Of a DNA stretch of 23,005 nucleotides, positions 8,101 to 14,606 are shown piece after piece. The position numbers were made by a program, and so were the translations under genes. The notes under the pieces are model-generated. The model had not been told where the DNA came from and did no database searches. It worked only from the letters and a program-made list of their open reading frames with translations. Within the stretch, counting starts at the first letter, position 1, and each line of letters opens with the position of its first letter. Source of the DNA: FEN-1297 sp964498065 (GTDB lineage: Bacteria; Bacteroidota; Ignavibacteria; Ignavibacteriales; Ignavibacteriaceae); contig CAZCFZ010000059.1 in assembly GCA_964498065.1 (NCBI GenBank), forward strand, positions 1 to 23,005, read 5' to 3'.

Positions 8101-8495
8101 AGGAAGAACAAAAAAGCTCCCCTAAATTAATTGACGAAAATAAAATTGAATTAATTCAGGATATCCAATCCGACGATGATATAGCTTTTTTTGTTGAGCT
8201 TTTGGATATTTATATTAATGACCTTCCCCAAACAATAACCCATCTAAAAAACAGTTTGACGGAAAAGGATGCCAAGCAGCTTCTATTTTATTCACATAAA
8301 TTAAAAGGAAGCAGCCTTACGTTAGGTATCGATGTAATAACCGAGACATGCCTCAAACTGGAAGAAAAAGCTAAATCCGAATGCCTTGACGATTCCACGG
8401 AAAAATTATTTAAAGATTTGGTCTTGAATTTTGAAACTATATTAAAAGAATTGGAAGCGCTGAAAGAAAAATACAGCCATATGTCCTTTAGCTGA
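5160..8495 (+). CDS. Soluble hybrid histidine kinase (PAS-PAS-GAF-HK-REC-REC-HPt)
   Basis: This multistep phosphorelay kinase, 1111 residues as assembled, has no membrane segment. Domains in order: PAS (~55-165), a second PAS (from ~176, cut by the N gap), GAF (~275-435), HisKA with the phospho-acceptor H467 in MSHEIRTPMNGVIG, HATPase with N584 in NLINNAIKF and the GTGLGL lid, REC1 with D755 in LDYQMPQMDG, REC2 with D899 in MDIYMPEMDG, and a C-terminal HPt with H1046 in YSHKLKGSS. The expected relay is H467 to a REC aspartate to H1046, then to an unlinked regulator not in this window. The architecture is BarA/ArcB-like but cytosolic, so the signal is probably intracellular. The frame opens at GTG without a clear Shine-Dalgarno. 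A SixA phosphatase gene, whose family acts on HPt histidines, lies 1.9 kb downstream on the other strand. Confidence 0.92.
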   Translation: MDQEENKFNLIKEDFNKLRNSITDALKGNHSGDTFDQLLPRLDEVINSAEKAYHDFKLISEASSDVIFRILKTGEIIFLSSSCKDLLGYEKDEIVGQLILKIVPSNEIKKIIGLINELFNDKKITNAATYLIRKDGTNIPVALNARLIKVDGENIGQGILHDIRSRIKFDEKLQSSERTFRTIWDKSLAGMRLTDKNGQVVMCNNAYAEMIGKPKSEIEGKLFSLVYENNNSRDALISYXXXXXXXXXXXXXXXXXXXXXXXXXXXXXXXXXXSLISLNDPTLAFTTALKILGTAAEVDRVYIYKHRVLEDTGEMYVSLVYEWVSEGVEAQILTPALQKLSYSRFESLGFYENFSSGNSLKFRIKDLPKDEQSTFIDGKIKAIILVPIMVDNQYWGFVGFDECKENRVWSENEESLLITMASTLGTVIKRNSVQEELISKNIELDQAVIKAEAGAKAKSEFLALMSHEIRTPMNGVIGMTGLLFDTDLDDEQKEFVETIRISGDQLLVIINDILDFSKIESEKLDLEMQAFDLRDCVEDSLDLLASKAAEKGLDLAYLIENNTPLTIIGDVTRLRQILTNLINNAIKFTEKGEVFVSINAEKISGNNFEIQFSVKDTGIGIPEDRIDRLFKAFSQVDTSTTRTHGGTGLGLVISKKLAELMGGRMWFNSKVGEGSTFSFTIKAESAKTTSKKYLKGQQLQLNGKKVLIVDDNKTNRRILKVQTDNWGMISRVCGSPIEAIKMFEDNTEFDMVILDYQMPQMDGLTLAGEIRKFEKGKNVPIIILTSIGRKENVSIVEELNLSAFLNKPIKHLQLYETISSVLNNSNKVTAERGKRNLKIDREFGHNFPLKILLAEDNVVNQKVALRILERMGFRADIAADGYEVMSAVKKIKYDIILMDIYMPEMDGYETTGNIINKYSYDERPKIIAMTANAMQGDKDKCFDAGMDDYISKPIRVEELHAVLKKWGEIIYEEKDKKLKQQEEQKSSPKLIDENKIELIQDIQSDDDIAFFVELLDIYINDLPQTITHLKNSLTEKDAKQLLFYSHKLKGSSLTLGIDVITETCLKLEEKAKSECLDDSTEKLFKDLVLNFETILKELEALKEKYSHMSFS
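5879..5978. other. 100-N assembly gap inside the kinase gene
   Basis: Exactly 100 consecutive N replace sequence in the second PAS domain. A round 100 is the usual placeholder for a scaffold gap of unknown length, so the protein length and the preserved reading frame across it should not be trusted. Confidence 0.98.
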
Positions 8496-8606
8496 TCATC
8501 AAATAACTTGCTTTAAATAATTACCGCAATTTTATTTAATATTTTTATCGTATTTTCAATATATTTTTACATTCACATAAAATTATTTTGTTAGTTATAT
8601 TTTATT

Positions 8607-9572
8607 ATGAGCAATTTAACGGGAAAACAAAGAGCCCCTTACAACAGAACATTGACTATTTCAAATGGAGAAATTGTATTTTTTAAGAAAAAGTTATTGA
8701 CATTAAATAACGCCGCATCACCGGAAAAAATAAAGAACAAGATTATAAATCAGGATTTATTTGAAACGCTTGAATACTTGCCTGATAATTTTATAGATCT
8801 ACTTTTTATCGATCCCCCTTATAATATTGATAAAACATTTAATTTAACATCATTCAAAGAAATGGAACCCGCTTCATATGAAAAATGGCTTGATTCCTGG
8901 TTAAATAAAATGGTAAGAATGTTAAAGCCGGAGGCGTCGGTTTACATTTGCGGAGACTGGAAATCCTCGTCTTCCATATTTAATGTCGGTAGAAGATATT
9001 TTAAAGTTCAAAATAGAATAACATGGGAGCGTGAAAAGGGAAGAGGTTCAAAAAAGAATTGGAAGAATTGTTCGGAAGATATTTGGTTTTTTACAAAGTC
9101 GGGTAAATTTACTTTTAACATTGACGAAGTAAAAATGAAGCGAAGGGTATTGGCTCCTTATAAAGACAGTCATGGCAAACCTAAAGATTGGGAAGGCAAG
9201 GGGAAGGAAAGTTTCAGAATTACCCATCCTTCAAATTTGTGGACTGATATTACAGTACCATTTTGGTCGATGCCGGAGAATACTGATCACCCTACACAAA
9301 AGCCCGAGAAGTTGGTTGCAAAAATTATACTTGCAAGTTCAAACAAGGGCGATTTGGTTTTTGATCCTTTTCTAGGATCAGGAACAACAGCAGTGACAGC
9401 TAAAAAATTAGGCCGTAACTATTCGGGGATAGAAAGTGATGAATTTTATTCATGCTTAGCTGAAAAAAGATTGAAACTCGCAGATAATAATAAATCAATT
9501 CAAGGATATGATGACGGAGTTTTTTGGGAACGCAATACTTTAATGGAGCAGAAAAAGAGAAATCATAAGTGA
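8607..9572 (+). CDS. Orphan beta-class DNA methyltransferase (N6-adenine or N4-cytosine)
   Basis: The 321-residue enzyme has catalytic motif IV DPPY at 69-72 (LLFIDPPYNID) ahead of the AdoMet-binding motif I FLGSGTT at 255-261 (VFDPFLGSGTTAVTAKKLG). This motif order defines the beta group of amino-methyltransferases. The middle carries the family's HPTQKPEKLV block (228-237). The target-recognition stretch lies between, around RITWEREKGRGSKKNWKNCS (137-156), and I cannot assign a target sequence. The basic N-terminus (residues 1-45) is an extension before the catalytic domain. No restriction endonuclease or specificity gene lies within the window on either side, so it is either a solitary epigenetic methylase or the remnant of a restriction-modification pair. 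It follows the kinase gene after 111 bases and ends before a long gene-free stretch. Confidence 0.93.
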   Translation: MSNLTGKQRAPYNRTLTISNGEIVFFKKKLLTLNNAASPEKIKNKIINQDLFETLEYLPDNFIDLLFIDPPYNIDKTFNLTSFKEMEPASYEKWLDSWLNKMVRMLKPEASVYICGDWKSSSSIFNVGRRYFKVQNRITWEREKGRGSKKNWKNCSEDIWFFTKSGKFTFNIDEVKMKRRVLAPYKDSHGKPKDWEGKGKESFRITHPSNLWTDITVPFWSMPENTDHPTQKPEKLVAKIILASSNKGDLVFDPFLGSGTTAVTAKKLGRNYSGIESDEFYSCLAEKRLKLADNNKSIQGYDDGVFWERNTLMEQKKRNHK

Positions 9573-9781
9573 ATTTTTTTAAGTTTTATTTAATTAATTG
9601 TTCATATTCCGGTTATTGATGGAATTGAATTGCATTATGAAAATGCTTAGTTAAATCTATTGTTGTTAGTATAACCCGTTGTGTGAATTAGAAAATAATA
9701 TATACTAAAGAAAATTTCCGATTAAAATTATTTTCAAAAATGTATTAAATTGTTGTCATGGGCGAAATCGAACGGTGAATA

Positions 9782-9807
9782 TCAGTCTTCGACTCCGCTC
9801 AGACTGA
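9782..9807. repeat. Dispersed hairpin repeat, TCAGTCT/AGACTGA stem
   Basis: A perfect 7-base stem (TCAGTCT 9782-9788, AGACTGA 9801-9807) closes over TCGACTCCGCTC. The wider unit 9753-9811 begins TTGTCATGGGCGAAATCGAA and ends ACTGACAT. From memory, the complementary text (GTCTGAGCGGAGTCGAAGAC) recurs between genes of many Bacteroidetes-group genomes; I have not searched it. Confidence 0.55.
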
Positions 9808-9897
9808 CATAAATGTTTGTTTATTTCTCTAGCTTTTAAACATATTTTTAATTCACGCAGCCGGTTATTATAATACACTTTTGCTGATAAAAAAGAT

Positions 9898-10109
9898 AAG
9901 ATAATAAGGTCGGGTTGTATGGGAGTTGGCCGGGTTACTAAGGTTGCAAAATAAAATTAGGTTTAATAGGAAAATTTATATTCAATCATTTCATTATTTG
10001 TATATTTTAAATTAAAACTTAGAATTGCAAAATATATAATTCCAAAACCTTATTTGCTGATAACTCCTTAGTAACAGAAAAATACCGAGAGTAAAAGCCT
10101 TATTATCTT
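9898..10109. repeat. 212-bp element with nested inverted repeats
   Basis: The outer ends are a perfect 12-base inverted repeat: AAGATAATAAGG at 9898-9909 and CCTTATTATCTT at 10098-10109. A second perfect 10-base pair lies inside in the same register: GTTACTAAGG at 9934-9943 and CCTTAGTAAC at 10066-10075. Further in, GCAAAATAAAATTAGGTTT pairs roughly with the complement of AAAACCTTATTTGC near 10045-10056. The arms therefore match in patches over about 70 bases each, around an ~80-base AT-rich centre. It could be a decayed MITE or a structured untranslated RNA. No open frame is inside. Confidence 0.55.
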
Positions 10110-10304
10110 ATTGATGAATAAAATGATAAAAGCAGAATATAAAAATTTGTAATAATACCTATTTTATGTTTTACGTTAATACAAATAAAATTTGTATAAC
10201 AAAATACGTTTTACCGGGATTTTACATTAAAAAATTGCTCCCATCAACTTGAATAAGAGTTGAAAATTTTGAATCTTTACATCCCTTATAATTAAAAGAT
10301 TTTT

Positions 10305-10390
10305 GGGCACCGGTTAACAGGATAATGTTAAACCCCGTCAGATCCGGAAGGAAGCAGCGGTAGACATGACTCTTGTGTAGCTGCGTGCCC
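10305..10390 (+). ncRNA. ffs: Signal recognition particle RNA, small bacterial (4.5S) type
   Basis: The 86-base RNA contains the invariant SRP domain IV, GATCCGGAAGGAAGCAGC (10341-10358), with the GGAA tetraloop and the asymmetric internal loop bound by Ffh. CCG before it (10335-10337) and CGG after it (10358-10360) extend the apical stem. The ends pair as GGGCAC (10305-10310) with GTGCCC (10385-10390), closing one long hairpin without an Alu domain. A short T-rich run follows the closing stem. TATAAT at 10287-10292 lies 12 bases before the first G and fits a -10 box. The RNA works with Ffh and FtsY to target membrane proteins. Its 3' end is one base from the stop codon of the convergent sixA gene. 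Confidence 0.95.
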
Positions 10391-10391
10391 T

Positions 10392-10871
10392 TTATTTATA
10401 TGCACCGGCAGGAATTAAAAACTCCAGTATACCTTTGCCGAGATGAGCTTTATTATAAAATGATATCTTTGCGATTGCCCCTTTTTTGAATTCAAGGTAT
10501 GCACCTTTACTTGATATCATGTTAGATAAATGTTCGGAAAAATCAGGCTGATGTCCTACAAATGCAATATCTTCACCGGATAATGAGTTGGCAATTTCAA
10601 TCAAGCTTTCCGTTTTACTTCCGGGAGACAGTTTCTTATCTGATATAATCTCTTTATTAAATCCGTATACTTCGGCAATTGCCGAAGCTGTTTGTTCTGC
10701 TCTAATTAAAGGTGAAGAGACTATGTGGTCGAAACTATTTATAAGCACTTTCCAATTTAAAGCGGCTGTTTTTATTTTGGCAATTCCGGAAGCTGTTAAT
10801 TCTCTATCAAAATCCTTTTTACTCACGGAAGACTTTTCGGCATCGCCATGTCTGATTAAGTATATATTCAT
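10392..10871 (-). CDS. sixA: SixA-type phosphohistidine phosphatase
   Basis: This 159-residue single-domain histidine phosphatase has the catalytic RHG near the N-terminus (MNIYLIRHGDAE, R7-H8), the second arginine in SSPLIRAEQTA (R57), and the second catalytic histidine H107 in FVGHQPDF. The short length and the GHQPD box are those of SixA rather than phosphoglycerate mutase. SixA removes phosphate from the HPt histidine of hybrid kinases such as ArcB and from related phosphotransfer proteins. An HPt-bearing hybrid kinase is encoded 1.9 kb away on the opposite strand, an attractive but unproven partner. The stop codon sits one base from the 3' end of the SRP RNA, so the two transcripts converge with essentially no spacer. 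Confidence 0.88.
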   Translation of the reverse strand: MNIYLIRHGDAEKSSVSKKDFDRELTASGIAKIKTAALNWKVLINSFDHIVSSPLIRAEQTASAIAEVYGFNKEIISDKKLSPGSKTESLIEIANSLSGEDIAFVGHQPDFSEHLSNMISSKGAYLEFKKGAIAKISFYNKAHLGKGILEFLIPAGAYK

Positions 10872-10984
10872 TTAAATTCCGCTGAAGAAATGTTTTTAAT
10901 AATTATGAGAGTTAAGAAAATTAAGATATCAGCAAGTGAAAATAATCAAATATTATTGATATTAAAAATGATTAGTAACTTATT

Positions 10985-11278
10985 TTATATACTGTAATCT
11001 ACAAAAATCACAGTAATAAATTGATGGAAATCCATTAAATCTTTATTGAACTCCTTCCCCGGTTTTGTATTTATCTTTTTATACCAATCATCTTTGGAAT
11101 CAACACTAACTTCACAGAATTTGATGAACTTTTGTTCGAGCAAAAGACTGCTTTCAACTGTTGCCGCCTCAATTTTTTGTCCCGCAACTTCCGATAAATA
11201 TTTTAATGTATATTCATTAAAATGATTAATGATTTTTTCATCGTCTGTTTTATTTAGGAATAATAATAGTTTATACAT
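10985..11278 (-). CDS. Unknown 97-residue protein coupled to the lipoprotein gene
   Basis: I do not recognise a named family. The pattern runs strand (YKLLLFL), long helix (DDEKIINHFNEYTLKYLSEVAG), variable middle, strand (KFIKFCEVSV), helix (near 62-83) and a final strand (FITVIFVDYS). This looks like a ferredoxin-like or dimeric alpha/beta-barrel fold of the EthD/ABM sort, by secondary-structure impression only. There is no signal peptide or membrane segment, so it is probably cytosolic. Its ATG shares one base with the TGA of the lipoprotein gene (TGATG), so its translation is probably coupled to that of the lipoprotein. It has 113 bases of spacer before sixA. Confidence 0.7.
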   Translation of the reverse strand: MYKLLLFLNKTDDEKIINHFNEYTLKYLSEVAGQKIEAATVESSLLLEQKFIKFCEVSVDSKDDWYKKINTKPGKEFNKDLMDFHQFITVIFVDYSI

Positions 11279-12480
11279 CAGCAGTCAATTTTAAATGAAT
11301 TAATAATAGCCTGGTAAATATTCCTGTCCTCGGTATATCTATCCCTGGAGGTTTTAAGAATTAACAAATATTTTTTAAATCCGCAGGAGTATTCAAAATA
11401 TTGTACGAAATACTTGCCTGAGGTAATTTTATCTGAAAATCGAATTCTATACTTACCGGAAACCGATCTGGTTAGCTTTCTCCTTATAAACATTTCGGCA
11501 GAATCTTTTTTCGGGATGACGATTACATAAATGCTGGATTCTAATAATTTATTAAAGAATATTGTTCCTCTGCTGCTTTTTCTTAAATATTCCGGAATAA
11601 TACGGTTGCGTAATGTTTCCCAGTTATCCGTAAGCGTTAAAGAAAAACCTTGAATATCTTTAGTGTTGCTCGTGGTTTTTATAGTGTCTAAAGACAAATT
11701 GCTGCTTACGGCAGCAAGCATACTTTTTCTGCCTATAATTTGAGGCCTTTGAAAGTTATAATTAAAATCCGAAACTTTCTTTTTTACAAAATTATAAAAA
11801 GTTGCGGCGGAGCTTATGTATCTTTTGTTTTCATTGTTAAAGTAAAAAACATCCTGCCTGTCGGATATTGCGGATGCAGCAGTGGAGTTTAGTTTGGTCC
11901 TTATAAAATCAGGTGTTATTGAAGTAATAGTCTGTGTATAAATTACTCCATTTTCAATAAGTTTGGTAAAGTCTTTAAATGCAAGACTTACGGAATCGCT
12001 ATTTATCCGGTAAAGCGAAATTCTGTTTAATGCCAGCACATCTTTTGAGTTAAAATTCTCGGTTAATTTTACAAATTTAATATTGTCAATGTCCAGTACG
12101 GATTCGTATAAATAACCGTTCAAAGACTTATCAATTAAGTAGCAATTCAGCAAAGAATCATAAACAGCAAACCTGTTGTATACGGGATTGGAATTGTTAA
12201 GAAGAACCAGGTAATATTTCTTGCCATTAAATGTTTTTACGCTGTCGACGTTAAACAAAATGAAATTATTATTTACCGGAAAGTTTAGATTTATTAAATT
12301 ATTTAAATTATTATTGGAGAGAGTATCGCCGTTTACGGCTTTTTCAACTAAGGTTTTTAAACTTTTTCCGTTAACGCGGATAAAGTTATTTTTTACTTGG
12401 TTCGAAAGCCTGCAGCCCGAAATGATTAGACTTGTAAATAATATTGCAAATAGGATATTTTTCATCTTTTTTCGAACCAT
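11278..12480 (-). CDS. Unknown lipoprotein with possible C-terminal PsbP/MOG1-like domain
   Basis: The product starts MVRKKMKNILFAILFTSLIISGC, a lipoprotein signal peptide with lipobox I-S-G-C and the acylated cysteine at residue 23. Met6 is an equally good start (base 12465), giving a tighter n-region; neither ATG has a clear Shine-Dalgarno. The mature part is Asn/Ser-rich for ~200 residues with no motif I know. The last ~120 residues, from GFSLTLTDNWETLRNRIIPE to YLLILKTSRDRYTEDRNIYQ and the closing IINSFKIDC, resemble the strand-helix rhythm of PsbP/MOG1-like lipoprotein domains, an impression rather than a match. A second cysteine is the last residue. It overlaps the next gene by one base. 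Its role is unknown; location at an envelope membrane is likely. Confidence 0.8.
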   Translation of the reverse strand: MVRKKMKNILFAILFTSLIISGCRLSNQVKNNFIRVNGKSLKTLVEKAVNGDTLSNNNLNNLINLNFPVNNNFILFNVDSVKTFNGKKYYLVLLNNSNPVYNRFAVYDSLLNCYLIDKSLNGYLYESVLDIDNIKFVKLTENFNSKDVLALNRISLYRINSDSVSLAFKDFTKLIENGVIYTQTITSITPDFIRTKLNSTAASAISDRQDVFYFNNENKRYISSAATFYNFVKKKVSDFNYNFQRPQIIGRKSMLAAVSSNLSLDTIKTTSNTKDIQGFSLTLTDNWETLRNRIIPEYLRKSSRGTIFFNKLLESSIYVIVIPKKDSAEMFIRRKLTRSVSGKYRIRFSDKITSGKYFVQYFEYSCGFKKYLLILKTSRDRYTEDRNIYQAIINSFKIDC

Positions 12481-12564
12481 AATTTAATAAAAATTACTCA
12501 TTTATCTTACGCTGTAACTGCAGTTAGGAAATTGCAAGATGATTTTATTACCTGCCTTTGGAGG

Positions 12565-12603
12565 ATTTTATTTGAATCCCCGGCCGGCAGTTCTGAATAA
12601 AAT
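12565..12603 (-). terminator. Hairpin downstream of uvrC, possible terminator
   Basis: ATTTTATT (12565-12572) and AATAAAAT (12596-12603) form a perfect 8-base inverted repeat, around a GC-rich core TCCCCGGCCGGCAG that includes CCGGCCGG. It lies in the gap after the uvrC stop and before the lipoprotein start. The A/T outer stem is compatible with a terminator on the minus strand, but the core is not a classic simple stem. Confidence 0.3.
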
Positions 12604-12671
12604 ATTTGGCGCAATTTAGTTTTAATAGATAGAAAAGATAGAAATATGATCAAGAATAAATATTTCATATC

Positions 12672-14495
12672 CTAGTTTTTAGATTGTTCAAAATATTTTA
12701 CAAGAATTCCCGCTTTCTGTTTGCCTATTAATTCGGCGAGCTTTTCGTAGTCCGACTGCTTAACTGCATTAACGCTACCCAATTCTTTTAATAATTTTTG
12801 TGCCGTAGTAGAGCCGATGCCTTTTATTCCGGTTAATTCGGTTTGTATGGTTCTTTTACTTCGCCTTTTTCTATGAAATGTTATTGCAAATCGGTGTGCT
12901 TCGTCTCTTACTTGCTGCAGAAGCTTTAAGCCGGATGAGGTTTTGGGAATCGAAGCCGGATCGGATTGGTTGGGGAAAAAAACTTCTTCCAATCTTTTAG
13001 CAAGTCCGATTATATTATATTTCTTAAAGCCCAATTCATTTAAAATTTCCACTGCGCTCGAAAGCTGGCCCTTGCCTCCGTCTACCATAATTAAATCGGG
13101 TAAAATTGAATTTTCTTCCCGAAGCCTGGAATACCTTCTTCTGATTACTTCCTGCATACTTAAAAAATCATCGGGGCCCTGCACTTCTTTAATGATGAAT
13201 TTTCTATATAAACTTTTTTTGGGTTTGCCGTCTTCAAAAACAACCATGCTTGCAACCGTGTCGGTGCCTTGAAGATTTGAAATATCAAAGCATTCGATTT
13301 TCTTCGGAAGAATATTAAGCCTTAAATCTCTTTGAAGTGCCGCCAGCGCATAAGGGACATGGCCTTCCTTTTTCATTTTTTGGAGCTGAATTTCTTTAAG
13401 CTGAAGCACTGCATTTTCCTTACACATTTTTGTCAGCGAACTTAAGCTGCCTCTCTTGGGGATTGTAAACTTAACTTTTTTATCAGCCCTCATGGATAGC
13501 CATTCACCCAATGCATGTATATCGGAAGGTTCCGTATCCAAAACGATTTCCTTGGGAATCTCAACAAATTCGCTGTAATAAAATTTTACCGCAGCGGAAT
13601 AAATATCGGCTGCTTCTTCACCCTCTTCAATGCTCAATCTTAGCTGTTTCTTAGATACAAGCTTTCCGTTTCTAATATTAAAAACAGAACATGCCGAATC
13701 TTTACCTTCAAATGCAATTGAAATTATATCCCGATCTTCCAGATCTTCACTTACAACTTTTTGTTTTGAAGAAATTACCTCAAGCTGGCTTATTTTATCT
13801 CTAATTTCAGCAGCTTTCTCATATTCGAGCGCTTCAACGCTTTTTTGCATCCTTACATTAAGTTCTTTAATTAAATCGTCTGTTTTGCCCTTCAATACTT
13901 TTATTACTTCGCCGACCATTTCGTTATAAGCGATTTCGGTAATCAAACCTTCACATGGTCCGTCGCATTTTTTAATATGATAATCCAGGCACACTTTAAA
14001 TTTCTTCTTATCAATACTTTCCTGGTCTATATTTAATTTGCAGCTTCTTATTTTAAAAATCTGATTGATCATCCTTAAAGACGACTTCATATTTTTTACA
14101 TCCGTATAAGGGCCGAAATATTTTGAACCGTCTTTAATAATTCTTCTTGTAGGATATATCCTTGGATAAGGCTCTTTTGTTACTTTTATAAACGGATAGG
14201 ATTTATCGTCTTTTAAATTAACATTGTAACGCGGCTTTAAATCTTTTATTAAATTATTTTCAAGCACCAGCGCTTCAATTTCATTATCTGTTATAATCAA
14301 TTCGAGGTCGTCGATTTTACTAACCAGAGCGAGAGTCTTGGGTGATGTAACGCCGTTATGGAAATAACTTCTTACTCTATTCTTCAGATTTATTGCTTTA
14401 CCGACGTAAATTACTTTACCTTTTTCATTTTTGAATTGGTAAATGCCAGGCTTATCCGGTAAATTTTTTAACTTTGATTCTAAGTCTGAATTCAT
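12672..14495 (-). CDS. uvrC: Excinuclease ABC subunit C
   Basis: The 607-residue nuclease makes both incisions flanking DNA damage in UvrABC nucleotide excision repair. Visible parts are the GIY-YIG nuclease at the N-terminus (G17-I18-Y19 and Y30-V31-G32, with NLKNRVRSYF), a four-cysteine set C152/C169/C177/C181 matching the iron-sulfur site of UvrC proteins, the UVR motif EALEYEKAAEIRDKISQLE (221-239) that contacts UvrB, the RNase H-like 5' nuclease with D404 (ECFDISNLQG), D472 (IMVDGGKGQ) and H534 (RDEAHRF), and a C-terminal helix-hairpin-helix pair (LTGIKGIGSTTAQKLL). Length is normal for the family. It lies 111 bases downstream of glgC on the same strand; the pairing has no obvious functional logic. 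Confidence 0.98.
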   Translation of the reverse strand: MNSDLESKLKNLPDKPGIYQFKNEKGKVIYVGKAINLKNRVRSYFHNGVTSPKTLALVSKIDDLELIITDNEIEALVLENNLIKDLKPRYNVNLKDDKSYPFIKVTKEPYPRIYPTRRIIKDGSKYFGPYTDVKNMKSSLRMINQIFKIRSCKLNIDQESIDKKKFKVCLDYHIKKCDGPCEGLITEIAYNEMVGEVIKVLKGKTDDLIKELNVRMQKSVEALEYEKAAEIRDKISQLEVISSKQKVVSEDLEDRDIISIAFEGKDSACSVFNIRNGKLVSKKQLRLSIEEGEEAADIYSAAVKFYYSEFVEIPKEIVLDTEPSDIHALGEWLSMRADKKVKFTIPKRGSLSSLTKMCKENAVLQLKEIQLQKMKKEGHVPYALAALQRDLRLNILPKKIECFDISNLQGTDTVASMVVFEDGKPKKSLYRKFIIKEVQGPDDFLSMQEVIRRRYSRLREENSILPDLIMVDGGKGQLSSAVEILNELGFKKYNIIGLAKRLEEVFFPNQSDPASIPKTSSGLKLLQQVRDEAHRFAITFHRKRRSKRTIQTELTGIKGIGSTTAQKLLKELGSVNAVKQSDYEKLAELIGKQKAGILVKYFEQSKN

Positions 14496-14606
14496 ATATT
14501 GATTATCTTTAATCTAATTTCTTATAAGGATAAGATAACTCAACTCTTAATAAAAGTGAAATTAGAAATGTCTTAAATACTCAATTTATTTTTAAGGATA
14601 AAATAG

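Larger units (their letters stand above)
9573..10304. other. 732-bp gene-free stretch before the SRP RNA
   Basis: I find no credible coding sequence here. It holds a dispersed hairpin repeat near 9755-9811, a 212-base nested inverted-repeat element at 9898-10109, and, just before the SRP RNA, a TATAAT at 10287-10292 that could serve as its -10 box. The rest is AT-rich with a 10-base direct repeat TTGCAAAATA at 9944-9953 and 10025-10034. Confidence 0.6.

Noticed and set aside
8607..9572. A complete restriction-modification or phage-defence island
   Set aside because: Only the methyltransferase is present; neighbours are a signalling kinase, SRP RNA and housekeeping genes.
9573..10304. CRISPR array or tandem-repeat origin
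   Set aside because: The repeats here are inverted and few; there is no regular direct repeat with spacers and no cas gene or initiator-box cluster.
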